The notes below the pieces were generated by a model. That model made no database searches, was not told the DNA's origin, and worked only from the letters and a program-made list of their open reading frames with translations. Positions 39,701-52,055 of a DNA stretch of 64,000 bases are shown here, in pieces. Origin of the DNA: Penium margaritaceum (Eukaryota; Streptophyta; Zygnematophyceae; Desmidiales; Peniaceae). Position numbers and translations under genes: made by a program. The stretch's first letter is position 1. Each line of letters starts with the position of its first letter. The stretch lies in NCBI GenBank assembly GCA_023375785.1, contig SZWC01000033.1:247776-311775 (forward strand), given 5' to 3'.

Positions 39701-42700
39701 CAATGGCTATCAACTAGAAAGTACATATACCTTCAGTACGTAGTGACACGCGTGGCAACCATGTACAGTGACATACCAAAATAGGCATATGCCACTAACC
39801 ATGGCAAAGAGAAATTCGCAGTGTGTGGTGAACGTTGAAAAAGCATAACACGAGTTACAAATGGTCCGAGGGGGAAACAATGGGTTGTGAAAAATAGTTA
39901 TCAACTAGCAAGTACAAACACCTTCGACGAGTAGAGGCACGGTGTGGCTAGCGTGCCTGTGACCATCCGAAGGATGCATACGTCACAGACTATGACCAAA
40001 GAAATCCACTATGTATGGTCAACATTGACAACTCATAACACGAGTCACAAATGGTTAGTGGGAGAGACAATGGTTTGGGAATCCTATGTATCGACTAGAT
40101 CGGACAAAGAACTTCAATAAGTAGTGGCAAGGTGTGGCTACTATGCACACCAAACAACCAAACAAGGCATATGGCACTGACCATTACGAAATAATTTCAG
40201 TATGGGTGGTCAATTTTCACAACCCAAAACACGAGTCACAAATGGTAAAGGGGGAAAACAATGGTTTCCGACTATTGGTTTTGACCAAGCAAGTACAACA
40301 ACCTTCAACAAGTAGTAGTACCGTGTGGTTACCATGCACAATGACCGACCAAAGTAGGCATATCTACTTCCTTTGACCAAAGAAATCTACTGTGTGTGGT
40401 CAACGTTGACAACTCATATTGCAAGTCACAAATGGTTAGAGGGGGAAACAATGGGTTGGGAACACAAGGTATCAACCTGCAAGCACATGGACCTTCAATA
40501 AGGAGTGGCACAGTGTGGCAACCATGTACAATGACCAACCAAGGTAGGTATGTGTCACTGACCACGACCAAAGAATGTCACTATCTGTGGTATACTTAGA
40601 CAACTAATAACACGAGTCACAAATGTTCAGAGGGGGAAAAAACGGCTTATGAATACTAGTTATTGACTAGAAAGTACAGAGACCTTCAATATATAGTGGC
40701 ACAGTGTGGCTACCATGCAAAGTGACCAACCAAATTATGCATTTGTCACTGACCATGACCAAAGAATTTCACTTCATGTGGTCAACGCTGAAAACTCACA
40801 ACAAGAGTCACAAATACTAAGAGGGGGTAACAATGGGTGGGGAACACTGGATATCAAAAACAACGTACAAAGACCTTCCGTACGTAGTGACACGGCATGG
40901 CAACCATGTACAGTGACAAACCAGAGTAGGCATATGCCACTAATCATGACCAAAAGAATTTCACAGTGTGTGGTCAACGTTGAAAACTCATAACACGAGT
41001 CACAAATGGTCAGAGGGGGAAACAATGGGTTGGGAACACTAGTTATCAACTAGCAAGTACAAACACCTTCAACAAGGAGAGGCACGGTGTAGCTAGCGTG
41101 CACATGACCAACCAAAGGATGCATATGTCACGGACTATGACCAAGGAAGTCCACTATGTGTGCCCAGCATTGACAACTCATAACATGAGTCACAAATGGT
41201 CAGAGGGAGAGACAATGGTTTGGGAACCATATATACGACTAGAGAGGACAAAGAAATTCACTACGTAGTGTCACGGTATGGCTATTATGCACACCAAACA
41301 ACCAAACTAGGCATATGTCACTGACCATGACCAAAGAATCTCAGCATGGGTGGTCAACATAGACAACCCATATAACGAGTCGCAGACGGTCAGAGGGGGA
41401 GACCATGGGCTGGAACACTAGTTATCAACTAGCAAGTGCAAAGACCTTCAACAAGTACTTGCACTGTGTGGCTAGTGTGCACAGTGACCGATGAAAGTAG
41501 GCATATGTACTACCGTAGACCAAAGAAATCCGCTGTGTGTGGTCAACGTTGACAACTCACAACAAGATTCACAGATAGTCAGAGGGGGTAACAATGGTTA
41601 GGGAACACTAGTTATCAACTATATAGCATGAAGACCTGCACTACGCAGTGACACCGTGTGGCAACCATGTACAGTGACATACCAAAGTAGGCACATGCCA
41701 CTAACCATAACCAAAAGAAATTCACAGAGTGTGGTCAACGCTGAAAACTTATAACACGAGTCACAAATGCTCAGAGGGGGGAACAATGGGTTAGGAACAC
41801 TACTTATCAGCTAGCAAGTACAAACAACTTTAACAAGTAGTGGCACCGTGTGGCTATCGTGCTCAGTGACCAACCAAAGGATGCATACATCACTGACTAT
41901 GACCAAAGAAGTCCACTGTGTGTGGTGAACATTGACAACCCATAACACGAGTGACAAATGGCCAGAGGGAGAGACAATGGTTTGGGAACCCTATGCATTG
42001 ACTAGAAGGGACAATGAACTTCAATACGTAGTGGCACAGTGTGGCTACTATGCACACCGAACAACCAAACTAGGCATATGTCACTGGCCATGACCAAATA
42101 ATTTCAGTATGGGTGGTCAACGTTCACAACCCATAACACGAGTCATAAATTTTTTGAGGGGGAAACAATGGTTTGGGAATATCAGTTTTAAAGTAGCAAG
42201 TACAACGACCTTCAATAAGTAGTAGCACAGTGTGGCTACCATGCACAATCTCAACCAAAGTAGGCATATGTACTACCTTTGACCAAAGAAATCCGCTGTG
42301 TGTGGTCAACGTTGACAACACATAACACGAGTAACAAATGGTTAGAGGGGAAAACAATGCTTTGGGAACACCAAGTATCAACTAGCAAACACAATGACCT
42401 TCAATATGTAGTGGCACGGTGTGGCTACTATGTACAATGACCACCTAAAGTAGTCATGGGTCACTGACCATGACCAAAGAATGTCACTGTGTGTGGGTCT
42501 ACATTGACAACTCATAACTCGAGTCACAAATGGTCACAGGGGGGCACAATGGGTTGTGAATACTTGTTATCGAATAGCAAGTAGAAAGACCTTCAATATG
42601 TAGGGGCAAAGTGTGGCTATCATGCACAGTGACAAACCAAAGTATGCATATGTCACTGACCATGACCAAAGAATTTCACTTTATATGGTCAATGCTGACA

Positions 42701-45700
42701 ACTCACAAGAGTCAGAGATATCTAGAGGGGATATCAATGGTTTGAGAACACTTGCTATCAACTAGAAAGCACAAAGACCTTCAAAACGTAATGACACGGC
42801 GTGGCAACCATGTTAAGTGACAAACCAAAGTAGTCATATGCCACTAACAATGACCAAAATAATTTCACAGCGTGTGGTTAACGTTGAAAACTCATAACAC
42901 AAGTGACAAATGGTCAGAGAGGGAAACAATGCATGGGAACACTAGTTGTCAACTAGCAAGTACAAAGACCTTCAACAAGTAGTGGCACGGTGTGGCTAGC
43001 GTGACAGTGACCAACCAAAGGATGCATATGTCAATAACTATGACCAAAGAGATCCACCATGTGATCAACATTGACAACTCACAACACGAGTCAGAAATGG
43101 TCAGAGAGAGAGAGAGAGAGAAAATGGTTTGGGAACCCTATCTATTGACTAGAAAGGACAACTGTTATTCAATACGTAGTGGCACGTTGTGGCTACTGTG
43201 CACACCAAACAGCCGAAATAGGCAAATGTCACTGACCATGAAGAATTTCAGTATGGTCGGTCAACGTTCACAACCCATAAGACCAGTCACAAACGGTCAG
43301 AGGGGGGAAACAATGGTTTTGGAATATTAGTTTTCAACTAGCAAGTACAATGACCTTCAATGAGTAGTAGCATGCTGCGGCTAACATGCACAATGACCAA
43401 CCAAAGTATGCATATGTACTGCCTTTGACCGAAGAAATCCGTTGTGTATGGTCAACGTTGAAAACTCATAGTACGAGTCACAAACTGTCAGAGGAGGAAA
43501 CAATGGTTTAGGAAATACAGGTATCAACTAGCAAGCACAAGGACCTTCAATAAGTAGTGGCACGGTGTGGCTACCATGTATAATGACCAACCAAAGTAGG
43601 TATGTGTCACTTACCATGACCAAGGAATGTCACGGTGTGGTCAACTTTGACAACTCATAACACGAATCATAAATGGTTAGATGGGGAAACAATGGTTTGT
43701 GAATAGTAGTTATTGATTAGTAAGTACAAAGACCTTCAATATGTAGTGGCACAGTGTGACTACCATGCAGAGTGACCAACCAAAGCATGCATATGCTACT
43801 GACCATGACCAAATGATTTAACTTCATGTGGTTAACGTTGACAACTCACAGGGAGAGTCACAAATAATCAGAGGGGGGAACAGTGGTTAAGGAACAATGG
43901 CTATCAACTAGAAAGCACAAAGACATTCAGTACGTAGTTACTCGGCGTGGCAACCATGTATAGTGACAAACGAATGTAAGCATATACCACTTACCATGAC
44001 CAAAAGAAGTTCCCAGTATGTGGTCAACGTTGAAAACTCATAACACAAGTCACAAATGGTTAGAGGGGGAAACAATGGGTTGGGAACACTAGTTTTCAAC
44101 TAGCAAGTAAGAATACATTCAGCAAGTAGTGGCACGGTGTGACTAGCGTGCACAGTGACCAACTAAAGGATGCATACGTCACTGACAATGACCAAAGAAA
44201 TCCACCATGTGTGGTCAACGTTGACAACTCATAACATGATTCACAAATGGTCACAGGGAGTGACCATGGTTTGAAAACCCTATGTGTCGACTAGAAAGGA
44301 CTAAGAACTTCAATACATAGTCGCACGGTGTGGCTACTATACACACCAAACAACCAAACTAGGCATATGTCACTGACCATTACCAGTATTTTCAGTATGG
44401 GTGGTCAACGTTCACAATCCGTAACACGAGTCACAAATGGTCAGAGGAGGAAACAATGGTTTTGGAATATTAGTATTCAACTAGCAAGTACAAAGAACTT
44501 CATTAAGTAGCAGCACGGTGCGGCTTACATGCACAATGACCGACCAAAGCAGGCATATGTACTGCCTTTGACCAACAAAATCCGCTGTGTGTGGTCAACG
44601 TTGACAAATCATAATACAAGTCACAAATGGTCAGAGGGGGAAAGAATGGTTTGGGAACACGAGGTATCAACTACCAAGCATAAGGACCTTCAATAAGTAG
44701 TGGCATAGTGTGGCTACCATGAACAATGACCAACCGAGTTAGGCATGTGTCACTGACGATGACCAAGGAATGGTACTATATGTGGTCAAATTTGACAACT
44801 CATAACACGAGTCACAAATGGTCAGAGGGGGGAACAATTGCTTTTGATTACTAGTTATCGATTAGCAAGTACAAAGACCTTCAATATGCAGTGGCATAGT
44901 GTGACTACCATGCACAGTGACCAACCAAGGTATGCATATGTCACTGACAATGACCAAAGAATTTCACTTCATGTGGGCAACGTTGACAACTAACAAGAGT
45001 CCTGGATAGTGAGAGGGGGGTGACGATGGTTTGGGAACACTGGTTATCAACTAGAAACCACAAAGAACTTCAGTACATAGTAACTGATTGTGGCAACCAT
45101 GTACAGTGATACACCAAAGTAGGCATGTGCCACTAACCATGACCAAAAGGATTTCACAGTGTGTGGTCAACGTTGAAAACTCAAAACACGAGCCACAAAT
45201 GGTGAGAGGGGGAAAAAATGGTTGTGAACACTAGCTATCAGTTAGCATGTACAAAGACCTTCAACAAGTAGTGGCACGGTGTGGCTATCATGCACAGTGT
45301 CCAACCAAAAGATGCATACATCACTGACTATGACCAAAGAAGTCCACTATGTGTGGTCAACATTGACAACTCATAACACGAGTCAAAAATAGTGAGAGGG
45401 AGAGAAAATGGTTTGGGAGCCCTATGTATTGATAAGAAAGGCCAAAGAACTTCAATACGCACTAGCTCGGTGAGGCTACTATGCACACCCAACACCCAAA
45501 CTTGGCATATGTCACTGACCATGACCAAAGTATTTCAGTATGGGTGGTCAACGCTCACAATCCATAAGAGGAGTCACAAATGGTCAGAGGGGGAAACAAT
45601 GGTTTAGGATATTAGTTGGAAACTAGCAAGTACAATGACCTTCAATATGTTGTAGTATGGTGTGGCTACCATGTACAATAACCAGCCAAAGTACGCATGT

Positions 45701-45756
45701 GTCACTGACCATGACCAAAGAATGTCACTGTGTGGTTAACTTTGACAACTCATAAC
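33745..45756 (+). repeat. 190-bp satellite with six-monomer higher-order unit, block 1
   Basis: Monomers of about 190 bp share a core (GACCAACCAAAGTAGGCATA, GTGGTCAACGTTGACAACTC, GGTCAGAGGGGGAAACAATGG split over neighbouring positions). Six types recur in order. A has AATGTCACTATGTG; B has TTTCACTTCATGTG and AACAAGAGTCACAG; C has TTTCACAGTGTGTG and GGATGCATACGTC; D has GTCCACTATGTGTG and GGGAGAGACAATGG; E has TTTCAGTATGGGTG and GTTCACAACCC; F has ATCCGCTGTGTGTG and ATAATACGAG. Type A starts near 33,796, 34,928, 36,069, 37,217, 38,296, 39,428, 40,571, 42,478, 43,626, 44,768 and 45,719, giving a normal period of about 1.14 kb. Open frames here are short and unconvincing. Confidence 0.93.
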
Positions 45757-46660
45757 TGTTGAAGAAGTTTCCCCTCCGCATGCCCAGGTGCGGTGCCGGA
45801 AAGCGCCAACAAGCCGCCAGAAAGTGGAAACGCCGCTACGGGGGATTGCCCCTGAGATTTGACAAGTCGCTGAATCCGGTGGAAGTTGTTTTGCTGGAAT
45901 CAGACAAGTATCGAGGGAGATATAACCTTCCAAAGATGCGGCATGCCCAGCGGCTCTGGGAGCGGACTGCGACTCAAAATCCAGTCGATAATTGACTGGA
46001 CTGAGCAACAAAAATACCGTCTGGAGAGATTGATCCGATAGGCCTGCCGAGGCGTCCGGTAGATAATCCGCCTGATTAGGTGGATCATCTACCGAATCCA
46101 TTAATACAGGTTGTTACTGAGGGACTTAGCCAAAAAATTGGCTCGACGTCCGAAACTCAGCAGTGCGTTTTCTTACTTGGGTCCACGGACAAGTTTCGAG
46201 CCTCGTCACACCCCATCAACAAACACGAACCAAAAGTGGGTAGGGTGCGTATAAACAGTGCAGGGGACCTCCACACCATGTGCAATGGGTTATGCGCCTT
46301 GGGAAAGGCACTTCGCACATGAACGAAGGCGCCACGGCGAGTGGCGGCGACAGGCTTTTGTGGTGGGTGAGACTTGCGCTTTGGCAAGCACAATTTGGGC
46401 TACGCTTGATCGAATTGCACACGGTTTGGTGAGTTGGAGAGCTCATGGCTAGCCCTAAAAATGTTGTTCATGTTAAAAAACTAACGCAAAATGACGTTAT
46501 TCCCTTCGTAAACTGACTGTCTCTACATTCCTGCCCACATAGCGTGAGGCAACCAGAAAGTCCACGCTCAGTCTCAGATTCCCCCAAAACAGTAGACGTT
46601 GACCAATAGAGTCTATCACACCAATGTCAGGTCCGCAACTACGTGGATCTCCTCTTGAGA
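45757..46660 (+). repeat. Copia element 5' LTR
   Basis: About 904 bp. It starts TGTTGAAGAAGTTTCCCC directly after the target duplication. The right boundary is set by similarity to the 3' LTR and is uncertain by a few bases. I could not recognise a convincing primer-binding site just downstream. Confidence 0.85.
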
Positions 46661-46779
46661 AATTGTTATGGGCCCATGGGTCTGAACGCCTCCAACGTTC
46701 ACGCGTTCCGAAGCGCCCGGGATCATCATCTTGGACGTCGCCGTGAAGTTCTGAGAACATGTCGGAGTAGCAGCTGCGT

Positions 46780-47600
46780 ACATGGCGCAAAAGGAGACGC
46801 TTCCCATTCAGAAGTATGCGGGCGATCCAGCCTTTAGGCTATGAAGGTGGCAGTTCGAGCTACACCTATCACATAAGGGGCTGCTGGATGTCATGTTGGG
46901 AAAGGAGGTGCTCACAGGGGCGACTGCTAGGGACGCGGAGAAGCAGGCCTTTGAAAAGAAGAAAACAGAGGCTCTCATGCTCCTGGTGTCCGGGATGGCC
47001 GAGTTGCAGTGGGGGTACTTCCAAGGCTGCAAGCTGGCAGCTAAAGCTTGGCAAACGCTCTGTGCCATCCACCAATCCAAGTCGATTGTGAACAGAATCT
47101 TCACGATGAAGCGGCTCCTCACGGCGAGAATCGAGGAGGGAGATGATGTCATCTCTGCCATGCAGAATATCGTGTCGCTTGCCTCGCAATGCAACGACAA
47201 GGGGTGGAAGATGGACATGCAGCTGCAGGCAATGGCTCTCCTCATGGCCCTATATGACAGTTGGGGCCCTCTCATCACTGTCCTCGCAGGATGGTCGGAC
47301 GACAAGCTCACCTATGGCGCGGTCGCAGAGTACATTGGCAACGAGGCGTAGTGTCGGAGCTGCGAGGAGTCCTTGTCTTCCTCATTTGCCCTCGTCGCAA
47401 AAACACGTGGTGGCGGAAGTGGGGGCAAAGGAAGTGGCGGAAAGGGCGGCAGCAACAGGGGCGCCAAGAAAGGTGCATGCCGCAACTGCAGCAAAGAGGA
47501 CCATTGGGCCCGTGAGTGCCCGGAGGATGCAAAGACCGGCGATAACAACAGCAAGGACAGGTCGCTCCTCAACGGCAACAAGAACCATGTCCTCAAGAAG
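46780..47600 (+). pseudogene. Copia gag region
   Basis: Fossil capsid-nucleocapsid region. The middle part resembles the plant Copia gag family (residues such as AKAWQTL and ALYDSW), which multimerises around the element RNA. A zinc knuckle of the form C-X2-C-X4-H-X4-C lies at 47,478-47,519, after a Gly/Lys-rich basic stretch, as expected for nucleocapsid. The region is broken. The assignment rests on domain order and motif, and is confident for nucleocapsid, less so for the exact gag boundaries. Confidence 0.8.
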
Positions 47601-50600
47601 GCCAACAGGTGGTGCCTGGATTCCGGGGCCGATGAGCACACCCAAGTTGAAAAGGTGGGATTCTTTAGCTACGAGAAGTCCTCCAAGTCAATGGTGGTCA
47701 CGAACAACAAAGTCGAGCCAGCGGCCGGCCAAGGCGACGTGGAGGTGGAAGTCGTGGTGGGCAGTAAGAAGGAGCTGTGCACAATCCGTGATGTACAACA
47801 CGTCCCCGGCCTGGCTGGCATTCTGAGTGTCAGCCGCTTGACAGACAAGGGGTATGAGGTGCTCTTCCATAGGAAAGGCGCCGTGGTACGCATTGACAGC
47901 GACGGCGAGGTCGTGCTGCAGGCAAAGTGCAAGGGCGATCTCTACATCGTGGAGACCAAGGTGTTCCCAGTGGCATCAGATGCAGCGGATTCGTAAGAGC
48001 GTGTCATCAACATGGCCAAGGGAGGAAGCGCTGATCTGGAGTTGTGGCACCGATGGTTGGGGCATTCAGCGCCCGCAACCATTAAGTAGATGGCGAAGCG
48101 CAACATGGTCAGTGGCCTCGTCATTGACAATGCAGATGCGGCAGCAGATGTAGTAGCGCACAAAAAGTGTGAGCCTTGCATTTTGGGCAAGGCGCGGCGC
48201 AAGCCGTTCAATGAGAACGAGGCTCGCACAAAGCACCTACTAGAGGTCGTGCATAGCAACGTGTGTGGACCGCTCAAAACGTCGTCAAACAGCGACTTGA
48301 GATCCTTTGTCACCTTCCTTGATGATTACAGTAGAAAACTCTATGTGTACTTCATGAAGCGGAAGGGCAAGGTCCTAGACCGACCGAAGGAGTACGTCGC
48401 AACGGTGGAGAGGCACACTGGCCGGAAGGTCAAAGCGCTATGCAACGACAATGGCAGAGAGTACGTGGGCTGTGCGGGTGAATGAAACAGCAGGGCATCA
48501 AGTGGGAACCCACTACGTCGTACTCGCCACAGTCCAACGGATTGGCAGAGCGGGCAAACCAGACGTTGCTCAACGTGGTGCGGACCATGCTTGTGGATGC
48601 GGGGTTGCCGCAAGGGTTGTGGGCACATGCTCTGCCTACAGCAAGCTACACCATCAACCTCATCCCAACAGCGGTACTAAAGGGTAAGGGCGGCTGGAAG
48701 ACGCCGCAGGAGGTTTGGAGTGGGCGTAAGCCAAACGTGGCGCACCTGAGGGTGTTTGGGTGCAAGGTGCACACAGGTAGCACAACAACGCGACAGCAAG
48801 CTGGAAGCGCGGGCAAAGCCTTGCTTGTTCCTTGGCTATGAGAGTGCGCAAGAGTCGTACCGGCTCTTGGACTCGCACACGCAAGAGATCATCCGCAGTC
48901 GTGATGTTGAGTTCGACGAGCAGCAAAGCTTCAGCAGCAGCATTAACGACATGAGCATCAGGAACACTCCAAAACATGGGGAGTGGTTCTAGCTCCTTGA
49001 CTACAAGGAGGAGCTGGCGGACGCGGAGGTCGATGATGCCGCGTCAGAGCGCGACGGTGCAGCAAGTGCAGCAGCCGACGCGGAGGACTCAGACAACGAT
49101 GCAGCTAAGCTGGAGATCCGGCAAAATGATCCATCAAAGGAGGCACCGCGGATGCCGAAGCGCGCACTCCCGGCAAATTTGCATCGGGCGTCAAAGAAAA
49201 ATCATCCCGACGTGCCGCCTGTCCGGTTGATGGTTCACCAGAGCGGGAAAAATCCTCGAGAAGCCGTCCAATCAATGATTCACCATAGCGGGCTGAGTTA
49301 GAGGGATTGTAGCAGACCTACGAGACGCAACCAAGACTGCGGCACTGCAGCGGGAGGCATCGGAGAGCGGGGAAGCGTTTCGACGCAGGCACCGGTTGTT
49401 GGATCGGCATGACGCGATGCATGATGGTTGCATCAACAAAACCAACGACCGTGCAAGAGGCACTTGCGCGGCCCAAGGGGGAGCAGTGGAACGCCGCCAT
49501 CAAGTCGGAGTTGGCGTCCATTGCTGAAAACGACACCTGGTAGCTTGTTGACAGGCTGAAACACGCCAAGGTCATCGGCTCCAAGTGGGTCTTCAAGACC
49601 AAGTTCACAAAAGAAGGAATGCTTGACAAGTACAAGGCGCCGCTCACGGCAAACAGGTACATACAACGTAAGGGGGAACACTATGATGAGACGTTTGCCC
49701 CCGTCGCCAAGTTTACAAGCATCCAGGCGATCCTTGCGGAGGCGGCCGCGAAGGACATGGAGCTCCACCAAATGGATGCAAAGACGGCCTTCCTCAATGG
49801 AATCATTGACAAGGAAATCTACATGGAAGTGCCGGAGGGGGTGGAGGCGCCAGAGGGCAAGGCGTGCAAGCTGCGGAAGTCCTTGTACGGGCTAAAACAA
49901 TCACCCCGATGCTGGTACCAACAGATGGACAGCTTCATGGCACAACTTGGCTTCAAGTGCTATGAGGCGGATCACAGTGTGTACGTGCGGTGTAGCAAGA
50001 AGCTCCATTAGATTGTCGCACTCTACGTGGAATATCTGATATTGTGCTCCTCGGACCTGCCGACCCTACAGTAGTTGAAAGAGCAGCTGAGCAGCAGGTT
50101 CTTGATGTTGGACATGTGGGAGCTAGAGTTCTAGCTCGGGGTGAGCATTATGCGGAACCGTGTGGCGCGTATGCTTGAGCTGGGGCAGGCCAAATACGTG
50201 GCCGAGGTGCTGAAACCGTACGGCATGGAGGACTACAAACCAGTATGCAGTCCCATCTCCACGACCTGTGAACGGAGTGCGACAATGGCATCGGAAACAA
50301 AAGAAAAGCGGGAGGATATGACAGGGGTGTCCTACCAACCGGCGGTGGGCAGCCTCATGTACGCCATGGTGGCGACTCGACCGGACCTGGCCTACGCGGT
50401 GGGCCAAATGAGCAGGTACGTGGCCGATCCAGGGCCACTACACTAGTAGGTGGTCAAGCGCATCCTTCGCTACCTGTAGGCAACGCGGCACGTGCGCCTG
50501 AGGCTCAACGGCAAGGGGCGGGCCGACCCCATTTGTCTGGTCTACTACACGGATGTAGACTACGCTGGGGATGTGGACAAGAGGAAGTCCACATCCAGAT

Positions 50601-51050
50601 ACATGTTCTTCCTTGTGGGTGCAGCGGTATCATGGTGCAGCAAAAATAAAGTTTGCGTTGGCACCTCCACGGTGGAAGCATAGCGCATCGCGCTGGCCGA
50701 GGTAGTCAAGGAGGCGGTGTGGCTCCGCAGGTTGCTGGGGGAGCAAGGCGTGCCGCAGCTGAACCTACAGTGGTGCAAGAGGACAACACAGGCTCCATCT
50801 TGCTGACCAACGACCGGACGCAGCACAAGAGGAGGAAGCACATCGACTTGCGCTATCACTACACACGGGACATGGTCGAGAAGGGGCAGGTGATGCTGCA
50901 GCACTGCAGCACACATAACATGCTTGCGGAATTCTTGACCAACGCGCAACCCGCGGACCGGCACGCGATGAGCGTGGCCGGACTTGGAATGACCAACAAC
51001 GATGGGCTGGAGGGTGCAGCAAAAGATGAGTGAGAGCAAGCAGGAGCAGC
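47600..51050 (+). pseudogene. Copia pol region (protease, integrase, RT, RNase H)
   Basis: Fossil polyprotein region with domains in Copia order. An aspartic protease active site (LDSGAD) is near 47,619. A gag-pre-integrase motif (LWHRWLGH) is near 48,040 and its Cys pair near 48,170. The integrase core follows to about 48,660 (SPQSNGLAERANQT near 48,530). Reverse transcriptase lies at about 49,530-50,200 (MDAKTAFLNG, LYGLKQSPRCW). RNase H lies at about 50,530-51,000 (DVDYAGDVDKRKSTS, ending in KHIDLRYHY). Integrase ahead of RT is diagnostic of Copia against Gypsy. The region is extensively broken and cannot be active. Confidence 0.9.
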
Positions 51051-51065
51051 GGGCATGGCAGGTGC

Positions 51066-51076
51066 AAGGGGGAGAA
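51066..51076 (+). other. Copia polypurine tract
   Basis: The purine run AAGGGGGAGAA immediately precedes the 3' LTR, the standard position for the plus-strand DNA primer. Confidence 0.8.
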
Positions 51077-52055
51077 TGTTGAAAACATTTCCCCTCCGCA
51101 TGCCCAAGTGCAGCACCGGGAGGCACAGACAAGCCGCCAGGAAATGGAAACGCCACTCCGGCGGATCTGGCGAATCTAAAACTGCTCAGATCCTAAAAGA
51201 AAGGATTGCCCGTAAAAGTTAACGAGTGGCTGAATCCGGTGGAAGTTGTTTCGCTGGATTCAGACAAGTATCGATGGATATATGGTCTTCCAAAGTTGGG
51301 GCATGCGCAGCGGCTCTGGGAGCCAGCTGCGACTCGAAATCCGGTTGATAATCGACCGGACCGAGAAACAAAAATACCATCTGGAAAAATTGCTCCGATA
51401 GGCCTGCCGAGGCGTCCGGTGGATAGTCCGCCTGATCAGGTGAATCATCCACCGAATCCAGTAGTGCAGGTTGTTACAAAGGGACTTAGCCAAGAACCTG
51501 GCTCGACGTCTGGAACTCAGTATATTGTTTTGTTACTCAGGGACTTAGTCAAAATTCTGACTGCAGGTCCACGGACAGGTTTCGAACCTCGTCACACCCC
51601 ATCCCCAAACACGACCCAACAGTGGGTAGGATGCGTGGAAACAGTGCAGGAGACCCCCCACACCATGTTCAATAGGATATGCGCCTTGGGAATGGCGCTC
51701 TGCACGTGAACGAAGGCGCCTCGGCAAGTGGCGGCGTCATGCCTCTGTTCAGGGTGAGACCTGCGCTTCGACAAGCATAACCTGGGCTACACTTGACCGG
51801 ATCGCGCACGGTTTGGTGCATTGAAGAGCTCATGACTAGCCCTATAAATGTTGTCATCATGTTCATGTTCAACAACTAATGCAAAACAACGTTATTACCT
51901 TCCCACACTGTCTTTCCCTAAATTGCTGCTTACATAGCGCGAGGCAACCAGAAAGCTCACGCTCAGTCTCACATTCGCCCAAAACGGTAGACGTGAACCA
52001 ATGGACTCTATGAGACCAACGTCAGGACCGCATCCGCACCGATCTCCTCCTGATA
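51077..52055 (+). repeat. Copia element 3' LTR
   Basis: About 979 bp. It starts TGTTGAAAACATTTCCCC after the polypurine tract and ends at the second ATAAC. It is longer than the 5' LTR because of indels. A TATAAAT-like box lies near 51,843. Strong divergence from the 5' LTR indicates an old insertion. Confidence 0.88.

Larger units (their letters stand above)
45757..52055 (+). mobile_element. Copia-superfamily LTR retrotransposon fossil
   Basis: An insertion within a type A monomer of the 190-bp satellite. The satellite word ATAAC is duplicated on both sides (45,752-45,756 and 52,056-52,060). Both LTRs begin TGTTGAA. Internal domains follow the Copia order: gag with zinc knuckle, protease, integrase, reverse transcriptase, RNase H. 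LTRs differ by roughly 15% by eye, with several indels, so the element is old. The coding region is heavily broken, with well over ten interruptions. Higher G+C than the surrounding satellite also marks it as foreign to the array. Confidence 0.93.

Noticed and set aside
33927-45607. Frames of 60-112 residues in the 190-bp satellite as small genes
   Set aside because: They recur in successive monomers in equivalent positions, on both strands, with no consistent length. They are chance frames of the monomer.
33780-45700. TTGAC-containing words as functional WRKY regulatory sites
   Set aside because: They repeat in every monomer with no adjacent gene to regulate; noted only as part of the dyad observation.
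33745-45756. 5S rDNA or tRNA-derived tandem repeats
   Set aside because: I found no A box/B box pair or 5S-like core in the 190-bp monomer.
46157-46452. Open frames within the Copia LTRs as host genes
   Set aside because: They lie wholly inside LTR sequence, recur in the other LTR, and overlap on both strands without domain similarity.
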